This document shows, piece after piece, positions 44,805-53,100 of a stretch of 64,000 nt of DNA. Where the stretch lies: the NCBI RefSeq assembly GCF_947253065.1, contig NZ_CAMXWS010000001.1:109857-173856 (forward strand), read 5' to 3'. Origin of the DNA: an uncultured Corynebacterium sp. Its GTDB lineage: Bacteria > Actinomycetota > Actinomycetes > Mycobacteriales > Mycobacteriaceae. Position numbers and translations under genes: made by a program. The notes beneath the pieces are model-generated. The model had not been told where the DNA came from, made no database searches, and worked only from the letters and a program-made list of their open reading frames with translations. Within the stretch, counting starts at the first letter, position 1. Every line of letters begins with the position of its first letter.

Positions 44805-45239
44805 ATGACCAATGCAGACGCAACCGACCCACAATCCACCACGCAGTCGCAGACCGACGGCCGCTTCGACGCTGGCATTCAGATCCGTCGCGAAGTCATG
44901 GGCGATGATTTCGTTGACGCGGCACTGAGCCGCAATGCTGGCACCGATGGCGAGGAACTCCAGGAGCACGTCACTGCCACTGTTTGGGGCTCTGTTTGGA
45001 CGCGTGACGGTTTGAGTCGTCGCGACCGAAGCTTGCTCAATATCGGCATGCTCGTTGCACTCCGTGCCACCGAGGAACTTCGCGGGCACGTCCGTGGCGC
45101 ACTCAATAATGGTCTGACCCGCGAAGAAATCACCGAGGCGATCATCCATGCCTCGGGTTACTGCGGCGCACCCGCAGCGCTGTCCGCGATGAAGGTAGCG
45201 CAGCAGGTGCTTGAGGAAGAGCTCGGCCCTAAAGCTTGA
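44805..45239 (+). CDS. Carboxymuconolactone decarboxylase (CMD) family protein
   Basis: A 144-residue protein of the CMD/AhpD-like family. Family marks are the helical block LSRRDRSLLNIGMLVALRATEELRGH and the C-terminal EEITEAIIHASGYCGAPAAL, which supplies the conserved His and Gly-Ala-Pro. It resembles PcaC-type decarboxylases, which act on 4-carboxymuconolactone in aromatic degradation. It lacks the C-x-x-C redox pair of AhpD. No other pca genes are nearby, so the role is open. It follows ltbR after 14 bases, an unusual neighbour for a leucine regulator. Confidence 0.82.
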   Translation: MTNADATDPQSTTQSQTDGRFDAGIQIRREVMGDDFVDAALSRNAGTDGEELQEHVTATVWGSVWTRDGLSRRDRSLLNIGMLVALRATEELRGHVRGALNNGLTREEITEAIIHASGYCGAPAALSAMKVAQQVLEEELGPKA

Positions 45240-45254
45240 TGCTGACTTAAGTAG

Positions 45255-45290
45255 CAAAAAATCCAGCCCCACATTTTCGTTGTGCTGGAT
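45255..45290 (-). terminator. Terminator after the tRNA-Glu gene (minus strand)
   Basis: ATCCAGC (45261-45267) and GCTGGAT (45284-45290) make a 7-bp stem. On the minus strand it is followed by a run of T (complement of 45256-45260), so it terminates transcription leaving the tRNA-Glu gene. It may also end transcripts from the convergent CMD gene. Confidence 0.7.
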
Positions 45291-45309
45291 TCTCCGCTGT
45301 ATTTCTTTG

Positions 45310-45382
45310 TACCCCGTACGGGATTTGAACCCGTGTTACCGCCGTGAGAGGGCGACGTCCTAGGCCGCTAGACGAACGGGGC
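45310..45382 (-). tRNA. tRNA-Glu (CTC), copy 1
   Basis: A 73-nt class I tRNA on the minus strand: acceptor GCCCCGT/ACGGGGT, anticodon stem CGCC/GGCG with loop CTCTCAC, giving anticodon CTC, T-arm with TTCAAAT loop, discriminator A. The encoded 3' end lacks CCA. It is identical to the tRNA at 49927-49999 and shares a few flanking bases on one side. Confidence 0.93.
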
Positions 45383-45430
45383 GCGCTCGCTATTGAATGC
45401 GACCAGCTAACAGTAAATGACGCACGCCAT

Positions 45431-45456
45431 CAAAACAAATCCCTTGGTCAGAGGGC
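45431..45456 (-). terminator. Weak terminator after the ferric ABC ATPase gene
   Basis: On the minus strand CCCT, loop, AGGG followed by ATTTGTTTT overlaps the stop codon of the gene ending at 45448. The stem is short, so termination may be partial and transcription may run on into tRNA-Glu. Confidence 0.4.
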
Positions 45457-46512
45457 CTTTTTCAAATAGACCAAAGGCCTTTGAATCTTCACTTCAACCC
45501 GATCGCCGACCTCAGGTTTCGGATCCACCGCCATCCGGGCACGGAATTCCGTCCCGTCGCTCTCAAGCGTTACCGAGTAGCTGGTCACTTCAAACAGCAC
45601 CGAAGTGACCGTCGCCGTCACCATGGCCCCTTCCGCGCTACCTGCGTGCACCGCAGCCGGGAGCACCGCTACGGTCACCTCTTCCCCATCAGCCAGTACA
45701 TCAGTGCCGGGACCACACTCAACTTCAGCAGTGCTCCATTTCAGCGCTGGCTTATCGACGACAACCTCACCACCCCGCACCACACCATCGAGCACTGTGG
45801 CATCTGCGATGAACGATGCCGTCCACGCCGTCGCAGGACGTGTCACCACTGTATGAGGAGTGTCGAATTGCTCAAGCACTCCATCGTGAAGCACAGCAAT
45901 TCGATCAGCGATCGCGATCGCTTCCTTCCTATCGTGAGTGACATGAACCGTGGTCAGCTGTTTCTTCGACGTCAACGCCACGATCTCACGGCGTAGCGCA
46001 TCACGGAGGGGCTCGTCGAGGGCGGACAGGGCTTCGTCGAGAAGCAAAACGCGTGGCTCCGCAACGATCGCGCGAGCTAGTGCCACACGTTGACGTTGAC
46101 CACCTGAAAGCGTGTCTGGCTTGCGTTTGCCGTAGCCCGCAAGTCCGACCATCTCAAGCGTGCGCTCCACTCGCTGATTCGCCTCAGCGCGCTTGATCCC
46201 CGCTCGCCGCAGCGGATACGCCACATTGTCCGCAACACTCATGTGCGGCCACACCGCATGCTGCTGAAAGACCATGCCCATGTGGCGCTTCTCGGGAAGC
46301 GTCGAAGAGACGTCCTCTCCCCCGAGCGTGATCGTGCCTTCCGTCGGCTCGATAAAGCCCGCAATTGTCCTTAACAACGTGGTCTTGCCCGAACCAGACG
46401 GGCCCACGAGCGCAACAAATTCACCGCTTGGAATATCCAGCGAAATATCCTTCAACCCTTGCGTGCCATCCGGGAATGTGACGCCGAGGTTCTCGATGCC
46501 GATATCGCTCAT
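45448..46512 (-). CDS. Ferric/spermidine-type ABC transporter ATPase (FbpC-like)
   Basis: A 354-residue ATPase with an N-terminal nucleotide-binding domain: Walker A GPSGSGKTTLLRT (about residue 37), signature LSGGQRQRVALARA and Walker B VLLLDEALSALD, then VHVTHDRKEAIAIAD. The C-terminal third (from about residue 240) is a TOBE-like domain with repeated beta strands (VTVAVLPAAVHAG, YSVTLESDGTEF, VGDRVEVKIQRPL). This layout is that of Fbp/Sfu iron, thiamine or spermidine transporters. The ATG at 46512 overlaps the permease stop (TAATG), so they are coupled. A 10-mer copy lies in the TOBE part (45751-45760). Confidence 0.92.
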   Translation of the reverse strand: MSDIGIENLGVTFPDGTQGLKDISLDIPSGEFVALVGPSGSGKTTLLRTIAGFIEPTEGTITLGGEDVSSTLPEKRHMGMVFQQHAVWPHMSVADNVAYPLRRAGIKRAEANQRVERTLEMVGLAGYGKRKPDTLSGGQRQRVALARAIVAEPRVLLLDEALSALDEPLRDALRREIVALTSKKQLTTVHVTHDRKEAIAIADRIAVLHDGVLEQFDTPHTVVTRPATAWTASFIADATVLDGVVRGGEVVVDKPALKWSTAEVECGPGTDVLADGEEVTVAVLPAAVHAGSAEGAMVTATVTSVLFEVTSYSVTLESDGTEFRARMAVDPKPEVGDRVEVKIQRPLVYLKKAL

Positions 46513-48122
46513 TATCGCTCCTTAGCGGGGTTGCGCACCGTCGGCGCGAGCGCAGCGATGCCGATCACCACGAACATGAGCGCCAATGCAGATGCTTGAT
46601 TATAATTGCCGGATTGCTGCAGGTTGAACAACTGAACACCGATCGTTGTCGTGCCCGGAGAGACCAGAAGAATCGAGATGGTCAACTCGCGCACTGCTGT
46701 CACAGCAACAAGAACCGCGCCTGACGCGACAGCTGGTAAGGCCATCCGCCCGGAAGTGTCCCACAGGGCACGAAGACGACTTGCTCCAGAGATTTGCGCG
46801 GCTTCCTCCACGCTGGTGGGAATCTTGCCCAAGGGGGCGCGCACAGCCTGCAACACCATCGCTGTGAACGCGCAAATATACGCAAGCAGAATCACCCAAC
46901 CGGTGTTGTACACGCCTGTGTAGCGGCCAACGATCACCCAACCCACACCAATAATCAGACCCGGCAGCGCATTCGGCAGCAGGGTCAATAGACTCAGTGC
47001 TGTATTCGACCGTGCGCGCGTACGAGTCACCAGGATGCCGATCGCCCAACCGAAAAGCGCACACCCAAGCGCAGCTCCCGCCGCGAGCAGAACAGAGTTG
47101 AAGAAGCCGTCCTGGACACGAGGATTAGTCAGCGTGCTGGTGAAATTAGCAAAGGAAATATTCTCCAACGTGAACGGAACACCAGGTGCCGGCAGCAATG
47201 CACGGTACGTCAACCCCAAAACAGGACCGAGCGTGATCGACAGCGCGATAATCCACGTCACAATCGTTACCGGCCATTTCGCACGACCCAAGGACAGCTT
47301 CATCGTGCCACTACCAGAAACCGCGGTGGAGCCACGACGCGACACCAGATAATCCGCAACCACCGCGGCGATGCCCAACAGCATCAGCACAGTGCCAACG
47401 GTCGAAACCACCTGCAGCGGATTGTCCACCGTCCCGGACTCCATGAAGCGGTAAACCATCGTCGCCAATGTCTCGAATCGCACAGGCGAACCCAAGATCG
47501 AAGGAATACCGAAATCAGCCAAATTGGCCACAGCAGTCAACGTGAAAGCGCTCAGGAATGCCGGCCCCAAAAGCGGAATCGTCACCGTCCGCAGAACCGT
47601 TGCAGTTCCCGCACCACCGATTCTCGCGGCGAGCTCTAAGTCCGAAGGAATAGAACGCAAAGCCGCAGCCACGATGACATAGACGATCGGGTACGAGTGC
47701 AACGTCATCAGGAAGATAATGCCGTCCGCACCATAGATATCCCAGAGCGGCTCACTGAAGATGCCATTGAGCCCCTGGTTACGGCCAAAAAGCTGCAACC
47801 AAGAAATCGCGCCAACAAAAGGTGGCACCAGCAAAGGCGACAGCAAAAACAACCTCAGCACGGTTGAGCCACCAATATCGGTGCGCTCCAGAAGGATCGC
47901 TACGGTCGCACCAATCACGACAGCGGCTATCGACGACAGCAGCGTCGTATAGACCGAATTCCACGTTGCTGTGGCAAGTCCTTGCTCAATGAGAACGGGA
48001 AATTGGTTGCCGCCGAGCGCAAGCGAGATAACCATCGCCAGCGGCGCGATCAAAATCGCCGCGGCGACCAACCAAATTCCGATACGGGCAATAGAGATCC
48101 CGGGCGTAAAACGTGTGCCCAC
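46512..48122 (-). CDS. Ferric-type ABC transporter permease (FbpB-like, two-lobed)
   Basis: A 536-residue permease with about twelve spans and two copies of the binding-protein-dependent transport motif, as in FbpB/SfuB/ThiP. The first EAA loop is near residue 170 (ELAARIGGAGTATVLRTVTIPLLGP) and the second near residue 430 (EEAAQISGASRLRALWDTSGRMALP). Two such loops in one chain mean the channel can form from a single polypeptide. GTG at 48122 is the first start in frame; there is no clear ribosome site. The gene is coupled to the ATPase downstream and preceded by the binding protein 39 bases away. Confidence 0.9.
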   Translation of the reverse strand: MGTRFTPGISIARIGIWLVAAAILIAPLAMVISLALGGNQFPVLIEQGLATATWNSVYTTLLSSIAAVVIGATVAILLERTDIGGSTVLRLFLLSPLLVPPFVGAISWLQLFGRNQGLNGIFSEPLWDIYGADGIIFLMTLHSYPIVYVIVAAALRSIPSDLELAARIGGAGTATVLRTVTIPLLGPAFLSAFTLTAVANLADFGIPSILGSPVRFETLATMVYRFMESGTVDNPLQVVSTVGTVLMLLGIAAVVADYLVSRRGSTAVSGSGTMKLSLGRAKWPVTIVTWIIALSITLGPVLGLTYRALLPAPGVPFTLENISFANFTSTLTNPRVQDGFFNSVLLAAGAALGCALFGWAIGILVTRTRARSNTALSLLTLLPNALPGLIIGVGWVIVGRYTGVYNTGWVILLAYICAFTAMVLQAVRAPLGKIPTSVEEAAQISGASRLRALWDTSGRMALPAVASGAVLVAVTAVRELTISILLVSPGTTTIGVQLFNLQQSGNYNQASALALMFVVIGIAALAPTVRNPAKER

Positions 48123-48161
48123 TATGAAACTGAAATCCAGACGGTGAGGGAGGTTCGGTGA

Positions 48162-49220
48162 CTACTTGACGGAGTTCTGGAAGAAGTCGACCGAACGCTG
48201 GCGGTCGTTGGTCAGCGTCTCCTGATCCACGGTCATCAGCTCAATATCGTCAAGCTTCGGCGCATCACCAGGGGTGCCCACAGACTCAAGCACCGGCAGG
48301 TAATTCTGTTCCACAGCAAGCTTCTGAGCCTTCTCGGACAAAATGAAGTTGATGTAGCGCTGGGCCGCTTCCTTCTTCTCCGAATCCTTGAACACACCGA
48401 TCGGCTCAGTGATGTACGGGGAACCTTCCGTTGCGTAGACCTCCTTGATCGGCGAACCCTTCGCAGCCAGATCACGCACGAGGTAATCCACAACAACGCC
48501 GACCGGGTGACCACCGCCAGCAATCTCCTGAGAAGTCGGTCCATTCGAAGCCGCGATCATCGGCTTATTCTTGCCCAGGTCCTCAACCCAGGTTTCACCG
48601 AGCTTCTCGTTATTCATCCACACAGTCGCATTGAATGCCGCTGCGCCAGAGACAGCCGGATCTGGCATGACGATCTTGTCCATGTATTTCTCATCCGTCA
48701 GATCAGCCCACGACTTCGGCGCATCTGCCTGATCAATGACATCGGTGTTGTACGCGATCACGGTCGGAATCAGACGGGTGCCCACGTAGTAGCCGTCCTC
48801 ATCAACGACCTCCTCGAGCACCTCATCGGTGGTGACTGCGTCGAATTTCGAGAGCAGATCCTGTTCCTTGAACTCCTCAAAGGTCGGAGCATCTGCTGCC
48901 CAGATGAGGTCGCCTTCGACCTTGCCCGAAGACTTCTCAGCATCAATACGTGCCTTCAGATCGCCGGTGCCGGCACGGTACACCTGCACCTCGACGTCCG
49001 GGTTCTCCTCGGTGAAGGCCTGGTTGATCTGGTCGACCTTCTCCTCCGGCTCAGAAGTGTAGACAGTGATCACTGTCTTGTCACCTGACTGCTCGGCCGC
49101 GCCGTCATTTCCCCCATGTGCTGCGGAATCGTCAACGTCTGGTTCAGAGCAGCCGGCCAGAGTAAGTGCGGCAGCTCCGAATACAGCGACAACAGACAAA
49201 GATTTACGGGAAATGCGCAT
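48162..49220 (-). CDS. Ferric-type ABC transporter substrate-binding lipoprotein
   Basis: A 352-residue family-1/6 (FutA/FbpA-like) binding protein. The start at 49220 gives MRISRKSLSVVAVFGAAALT and the lipobox LAGC near residue 23. The fold shows VITVYTSEPEEKVDQINQAF, a polar hinge DLIWAADAPTFEEF, and YYVGTRLIPTVIAYNTDVID, typical of the iron, thiamine or phosphonate binding classes. The conserved Tyr pair expected for ferric binding is not clear, and no DtxR-type box was seen upstream, so the metal assignment is open. The longer frame upstream has no credible signal peptide. Confidence 0.88.
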   Translation of the reverse strand: MRISRKSLSVVAVFGAAALTLAGCSEPDVDDSAAHGGNDGAAEQSGDKTVITVYTSEPEEKVDQINQAFTEENPDVEVQVYRAGTGDLKARIDAEKSSGKVEGDLIWAADAPTFEEFKEQDLLSKFDAVTTDEVLEEVVDEDGYYVGTRLIPTVIAYNTDVIDQADAPKSWADLTDEKYMDKIVMPDPAVSGAAAFNATVWMNNEKLGETWVEDLGKNKPMIAASNGPTSQEIAGGGHPVGVVVDYLVRDLAAKGSPIKEVYATEGSPYITEPIGVFKDSEKKEAAQRYINFILSEKAQKLAVEQNYLPVLESVGTPGDAPKLDDIELMTVDQETLTNDRQRSVDFFQNSVK

Positions 49221-49302
49221 GACGAAGGAGGTCCTTTCAGTTTTTCTCAAATCGGGCTCACCGTAGCACCGACTCTGAAGTCTTGCTGGATGAAGCGTGA
49301 AC

Positions 49303-49860
49303 CTAGCTCTCGCGCAGCTTGGAACGACGCATATCAAGCGCCAAAGCGATCCCGATCACTGCTGCATGAAGGTTCTGATCAAGCCCCTCTTGGAACACGA
49401 GACGGTAGTTCGTCTTCCCCATCAATGCTCGGCCGAACCCCGAATATTCGGCATCCACTCGTGCGAGCGGATGGCCTCCAGCAGAAAGCTGGTAGTTCAG
49501 CTGGAAGATCTCACCATCGATATTCACCGGTGGGTATCCCGCAATGTCAACGTCATATTTCGCGCCAATCCAGGCGAATTTCTTCTTGATGTGGGCTAGC
49601 TCTGTCTGTGCGCCTGTGTGTGGGTCCGCACGGTGGACGATGTAGGTGTCCCAGAACAGGTTCACCGGATCCTCGATGACGAGTACGAGATTGCCGGCTT
49701 GATCAAAGACCTCTACCCCGCGTGAAGCCTTGACCAGGTCACTCAATTTCAGCGTCTGACGGGCAGTTCCGAGGACCTGCCCCGCACCATTAGTGATGGT
49801 GAACTCATCGCGACCGATCGCTTTTGTTTGGGACACAGTGAGCATATTTTCGCGCAACAT
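49303..49860 (-). CDS. LURP-one-related/Tubby-like-fold protein
   Basis: A 185-residue protein with the beta-barrel pattern of LURP-one-related (PF04525) or scramblase-like proteins: MLTVSQTKAIGRDEFTITNGAGQVLG, then LVLVIEDPVNLFWDTYIVH and the paired strand YDVDIAGYPPVNIDGEIFQL, with a hydrophobic C-terminal helix AAVIGIALALDM. Function in bacteria is not settled. Start is ATG at 49860 (an internal ATG at 49845 is possible); the frame runs further upstream into the tRNA-Glu gene, which is not real coding. It lies between tRNA-Glu copy 2 and the ferric ABC operon, 82 bases before that operon's first gene. Confidence 0.7.
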   Translation of the reverse strand: MLRENMLTVSQTKAIGRDEFTITNGAGQVLGTARQTLKLSDLVKASRGVEVFDQAGNLVLVIEDPVNLFWDTYIVHRADPHTGAQTELAHIKKKFAWIGAKYDVDIAGYPPVNIDGEIFQLNYQLSAGGHPLARVDAEYSGFGRALMGKTNYRLVFQEGLDQNLHAAVIGIALALDMRRSKLRES

Positions 49861-49875
49861 GGCCACCACGATAAC

Positions 49876-49915
49876 GAAAAACCTCCGGCCAACTTCGTGT
49901 GAAGCGAACCGGAGG
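49876..49915 (-). terminator. Terminator after the tRNA-Gln/tRNA-Glu pair
   Basis: On the minus strand CCTCCGG and CCGGAGG (49909-49915 and 49882-49888 on the plus strand) form a hairpin with an inner TTCG/CGAA pairing, followed by TTTTT. It ends tRNA transcription 11 bases after the tRNA-Glu gene. Confidence 0.8.
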
Positions 49916-49926
49916 CATTCTCTTTG

Positions 49927-49999
49927 TACCCCGTACGGGATTTGAACCCGTGTTACCGCCGTGAGAGGGCGACGTCCTAGGCCGCTAGACGAACGGGGC
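49927..49999 (-). tRNA. tRNA-Glu (CTC), copy 2
   Basis: Identical in all 73 positions to the copy at 45310-45382, with anticodon CTC and discriminator A. It follows tRNA-Gln by 46 bases and is probably co-transcribed with it, ending at the hairpin near 49880-49915. The few bases 3' of the gene (TCTTTG on the plus strand) are also shared with copy 1. Confidence 0.93.
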
Positions 50000-50045
50000 A
50001 TAAGGACTTTTTGTCCTGCAGAGCGCTATTGCTAGTTTTCTGCAG

Positions 50046-50117
50046 CTGGCCTACCAGGACTCGAACCTAGAATGACGGTACCAGAAACCGTAGTGTTGCC
50101 AATTACACCATAGGCCA
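50046..50117 (-). tRNA. tRNA-Gln (CTG)
   Basis: A 72-nt class I tRNA on the minus strand: acceptor TGGCCTA/TAGGCCA, anticodon stem ACGGT/ACCGT, loop TTCTGGT giving anticodon CTG, discriminator G. The opening T1-A72 pair is usual for tRNA-Gln. The encoded end lacks CCA. It lies downstream of gltX, whose product in actinobacteria charges this tRNA with glutamate before amidation by GatCAB. Confidence 0.92.
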
Positions 50118-50271
50118 TCGTTTACTCAGCGCTTCCGGTGAAGTTCCGGTTGCTCTGAACAACGACGATTACTATAACCACACCGACGATACGGCACCAA
50201 ATCAGCAGGTAGAAGCACTTAAAAGATGCCTTCAAATAACGCCGATGTGATTACTAATCGTTCAAAGGGAG

Positions 50272-51762
50272 CTACTCTGCTGCCGGAGCGAACGGAGTGA
50301 CCTCCCGTGCTGCACGGAGGCGAGCCAGAGTGGACTCGCGGCCGAGCAGCTCCATGGACTCAAACAGTGGCGGCGAGACTGCTGCACCAGACACAGCGAC
50401 ACGGAGAGCACCGTAGGCCTTGCGCGGCTTGAGCCCCAGATCGTCGATAAGCGCGCCGCTGAGTGCGCTCTCGATATTCTCGGTGCTCCACTCCTCGATG
50501 CCCTCGAGCGCCTTAATGCCAGCCTCGAGCGGCTCAATCGCATCTTCCTTGAGATTCTTACGCGCTGCCTTCTCATCGAGCGTGAGCTCTGCATCCGGCG
50601 TGACGAGGAACTTCAACAGGCCGTATGCGTCACCCAGCATCTTGATGCGGGTCTGCACAAGATCCGCCGCGATAGCGAATTTGTCCGCCGGGTAATCAGC
50701 CGGGAAGTCCGTGTACTCGCTCAGGTAATCGCGCAGACGGTTCTTGAAGTCCTCCGGCTCGAGCATGCGGATGTGATCCGCATTGATTGCCTCAAGCTTC
50801 TTTTGATCAAAACGTGCCGGGTTGCCCAGAACGTCCTTAATGTCGAAGGCCTTAACGAATTCATCGACAGAAAAAATGTCCTGATCCGCCGAAAGCGACC
50901 AGCCCAGAAGGGCCAGGTAGTTGATCATGCCCTCCGGAATGATGCCGTTATCGCGATGGTTGAACAGGTTGGATTCCGGATCACGCTTGGACAGCTTCTT
51001 ATTGCCCTGCCCCATCACGAACGGGAGGTGACCGAATTCCGGCGTGAAATCGGTGACACCAATACGCTGCAGCGCCTCGTACAGAGCGAGCTGGCGCGGA
51101 GTGGAAGACAGCAGATCCTCGCCACGGAGGACATGAGTGATGCCCATCAGCGCATCATCAACAGGGTTCACCAGTGTGTAAAGCGGTGCGCCATTGGAGC
51201 GGGCGACGACGTAGTCCGGCTGGGTCGCAGACTTGAATTCCACTTCGCCGCGGACAAGGTCATTCCACTTCCAATCCTTATCCGGCATACGCAGACGCCA
51301 CACCGGCTCACGACCTTCTGCCTTGAAGGCAGCGACCTGCTCTTCGGTCAGCTCACGGTCGAAATTATCGTAGCCGAGCTGTGGGTCACGGCCAGCAGCG
51401 ATGTGACGCTCCTTGACCTCTTCGGCAGTGGAATACGCCGGGTAGACCTCGCCAGCCTCAATCAGCTTGTCAAGGACGTCTTTGTAGATGTCCATGCGCT
51501 GGGACTGACGGTACGGCTCATGCGGGCCACCAGTGAGAACTCCTTCGTCCCACTCCATGCCGAGCCACTTCAGGGAATCAATGATGGCCTGGTAGGACTC
51601 TTCCGAGTCTCGGGCAGCATCGGTATCCTCAATGCGGAAAACCAGTGTTCCGCCGGTGTGCCGAGCTTGCGCCCAATTGAAAAGCGCCGTCCGGACCATT
51701 CCCACGTGGGGTGTTCCGGTCGGCGACGGGCAGAAACGTACGCGTACGGGTGCATCAGTCAT
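50272..51762 (-). CDS. gltX: Glutamyl-tRNA synthetase
   Basis: A 496-residue class I synthetase. The HIGH motif is in [19 protein letters not shown] (about residue 12-30, with HVGM), the tRNA-binding fold follows, and KMSKS is represented by [11 protein letters not shown] (about residue 255). The C-terminal anticodon-binding domain extends from residue 330. It charges tRNA-Glu and, in organisms lacking GlnRS, tRNA-Gln, which are both encoded next to it. The ATG at 51762 is seven bases after TAAAGT (51770-51775 complement), so leaderless translation is likely. A 10-mer copy (50442-50451) lies in the C-terminal domain. Confidence 0.97.
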   Translation of the reverse strand: MTDAPVRVRFCPSPTGTPHVGMVRTALFNWAQARHTGGTLVFRIEDTDAARDSEESYQAIIDSLKWLGMEWDEGVLTGGPHEPYRQSQRMDIYKDVLDKLIEAGEVYPAYSTAEEVKERHIAAGRDPQLGYDNFDRELTEEQVAAFKAEGREPVWRLRMPDKDWKWNDLVRGEVEFKSATQPDYVVARSNGAPLYTLVNPVDDALMGITHVLRGEDLLSSTPRQLALYEALQRIGVTDFTPEFGHLPFVMGQGNKKLSKRDPESNLFNHRDNGIIPEGMINYLALLGWSLSADQDIFSVDEFVKAFDIKDVLGNPARFDQKKLEAINADHIRMLEPEDFKNRLRDYLSEYTDFPADYPADKFAIAADLVQTRIKMLGDAYGLLKFLVTPDAELTLDEKAARKNLKEDAIEPLEAGIKALEGIEEWSTENIESALSGALIDDLGLKPRKAYGALRVAVSGAAVSPPLFESMELLGRESTLARLRAAREVTPFAPAAE

Positions 51763-51787
51763 GCACCCAACTTTAGCGCGCAGTCTC

Positions 51788-52876
51788 CTACTTGCTCACG
51801 CGGGATAGCACTGCCCACATGTCGTTCGCGGTGGACGGGTCGTACCACCAGAAGTGATTCGAGCCGTGAACCTTGATCACCTGCGTCGGCTTCTTGCATC
51901 CCGTACCAGAAACACGGGTTGCATTACGGCCCACTGGCGAGGTGTGAATGCGACCGACATTGCAGCCATTGCGCTTCTCATAGGAGTTAAACAGCTGCGG
52001 TACACCCAGGTAGCGGGTCCCGTGACGGACACCGCCGTTGTAGCGTGTCAGGGTATCGCCAGTGCCGTGGTACGCCAGGAAAGCGACCGGAATGTTCTGG
52101 CAGTTCGCATTCGTTGGCCAGTAGTACGCACCGGACACGCCAGCTACCCCGGCGAACAGATCAGCCATGTGGCATGCCGAGACAGCAGCCATACCGCCAC
52201 CGGTAGACATGCCGGTTGCGTAGATGCGCTTGCGGTCAATGTTGTAGTAGCGCTGCACATCGTTGATCATTGCGCGGACGAACTTGATGTCCTGGCCTGG
52301 ACGGGACGAAGCGGTCGGCGAGCCTTCCCAGGAAGCACCAATGGCGCGCGGGTACACAATAATCGCATCGCGGCCGACAGCAGATTCACGCAGACGCGAG
52401 TAGTTGCGAAAATTCTCGGTGGAATCCTGGAATGCGGAGTACCCAACCATGACCGGGATCGGGCGGGACGGGTTGTAGCTGCGCGGCACCCAGATCAGAT
52501 AGGAGCGATTGCCTACGCGAATCTCACCGTTGTGTCCCGGTGCGACAGGGCGACCAGCGGTCGGACGCCAAGCACCCGAAGGTGCCGGCTTCGGTGCGGT
52601 ACGTGGGGCTGCCTGAGCAGGTGCCGGAACCGGGTTATACGGAACGGAGGAACCTGCCCCCTGCGGGATCGCGCCATTGACCTGGCGAGCGACGTCATTC
52701 CATGCACGGTTGACATCATTTGCCACATTGCCGGCTGCCTGGCTGGATTGTGCAGCATATTTGTTCAGGTCCGGCAACGCCTGCGCATCAGCTGGTGCGG
52801 ATGCCAGTCCAGCTACCATCAAGACACCTGCTGCTGCACCGGCGAAGCGACGGTGCCACGTATTTCCAATTTTCAT
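51788..52876 (-). CDS. Secreted polyester-hydrolase-like esterase (PHB depolymerase family)
   Basis: A 362-residue exported hydrolase. The signal peptide [23 protein letters not shown] is followed by an Ala/Pro-rich linker to about residue 110. The catalytic domain carries the lipase box GMSTGGGM (about residue 230), a likely acid in [12 protein letters not shown] and the His in HGSNHFWW near the C-terminus. The N-terminal [21 protein letters not shown] is typical of LpqC/PHB-depolymerase-like proteins. It probably hydrolyses esters outside the cell; substrates such as mycolates, polyesters or feruloyl esters cannot be separated by sequence. The start at 52876 follows AAAGGCTAA; the longer frame upstream adds 11 residues. 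Confidence 0.85.
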   Translation of the reverse strand: MKIGNTWHRRFAGAAAGVLMVAGLASAPADAQALPDLNKYAAQSSQAAGNVANDVNRAWNDVARQVNGAIPQGAGSSVPYNPVPAPAQAAPRTAPKPAPSGAWRPTAGRPVAPGHNGEIRVGNRSYLIWVPRSYNPSRPIPVMVGYSAFQDSTENFRNYSRLRESAVGRDAIIVYPRAIGASWEGSPTASSRPGQDIKFVRAMINDVQRYYNIDRKRIYATGMSTGGGMAAVSACHMADLFAGVAGVSGAYYWPTNANCQNIPVAFLAYHGTGDTLTRYNGGVRHGTRYLGVPQLFNSYEKRNGCNVGRIHTSPVGRNATRVSGTGCKKPTQVIKVHGSNHFWWYDPSTANDMWAVLSRVSK

Positions 52877-53086
52877 TTTTAGCCTTTCAGCAAAAGAAGC
52901 CAAGCTCACGCGGGCGAAACAGCGCTAAACCCTAATAGTCACTTGCGTAACAATAGATCCATTTACTTGCTTCCTCAACAGAAGATGTAAGAAAACTGCC
53001 TTTTCTCTGAAAAGCTGAGAGCAGCGGGCACGTGCCGAATCAATCTGCGACGACCGCCCCAGCACCGCACCATTTTTCTTGGGCAT

Positions 53087-53092
53087 TAGAAT
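53087..53092 (+). promoter_or_regulatory. -10 box of the isochorismate synthase gene
   Basis: TAGAAT lies eight bases before the ATG at 53101, with no purine-rich ribosome site in between. This favours that ATG over the GTG at 53032 and a leaderless transcript. Confidence 0.45.
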
Positions 53093-53100
53093 CGACGATC

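Larger units (their letters stand above)
49861..50271. other. tRNA interval between gltX and the LURP-related gene
   Basis: A 411-base stretch holding tRNA-Gln (50046-50117), tRNA-Glu (49927-49999) and a terminator (49876-49915). Between the tRNAs a small hairpin AGGAC-TTTTT-GTCCT (50003-50016-area) may be an RNA-processing spacer. From 50118 to 50271, downstream of gltX, I see no gene and no strong terminator. Confidence 0.5.

Noticed and set aside
49221..49302. A DtxR iron box before the ferric-type ABC operon
   Set aside because: No TTAGGTTAGCCTAACCTAA-like palindrome could be found, so iron control is unsupported.
49876..49999. Extension of the LURP-related gene upstream through tRNA-Glu
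   Set aside because: The frame stays open through the tRNA, but the tRNA fold and a terminator there show that translation begins at 49860 or 49845.
45310..49999. A mobile element between the tRNA-Glu copies
   Set aside because: No integrase, transposase or terminal inverted repeats were found; only the direct tRNA repeat remains as a hint.
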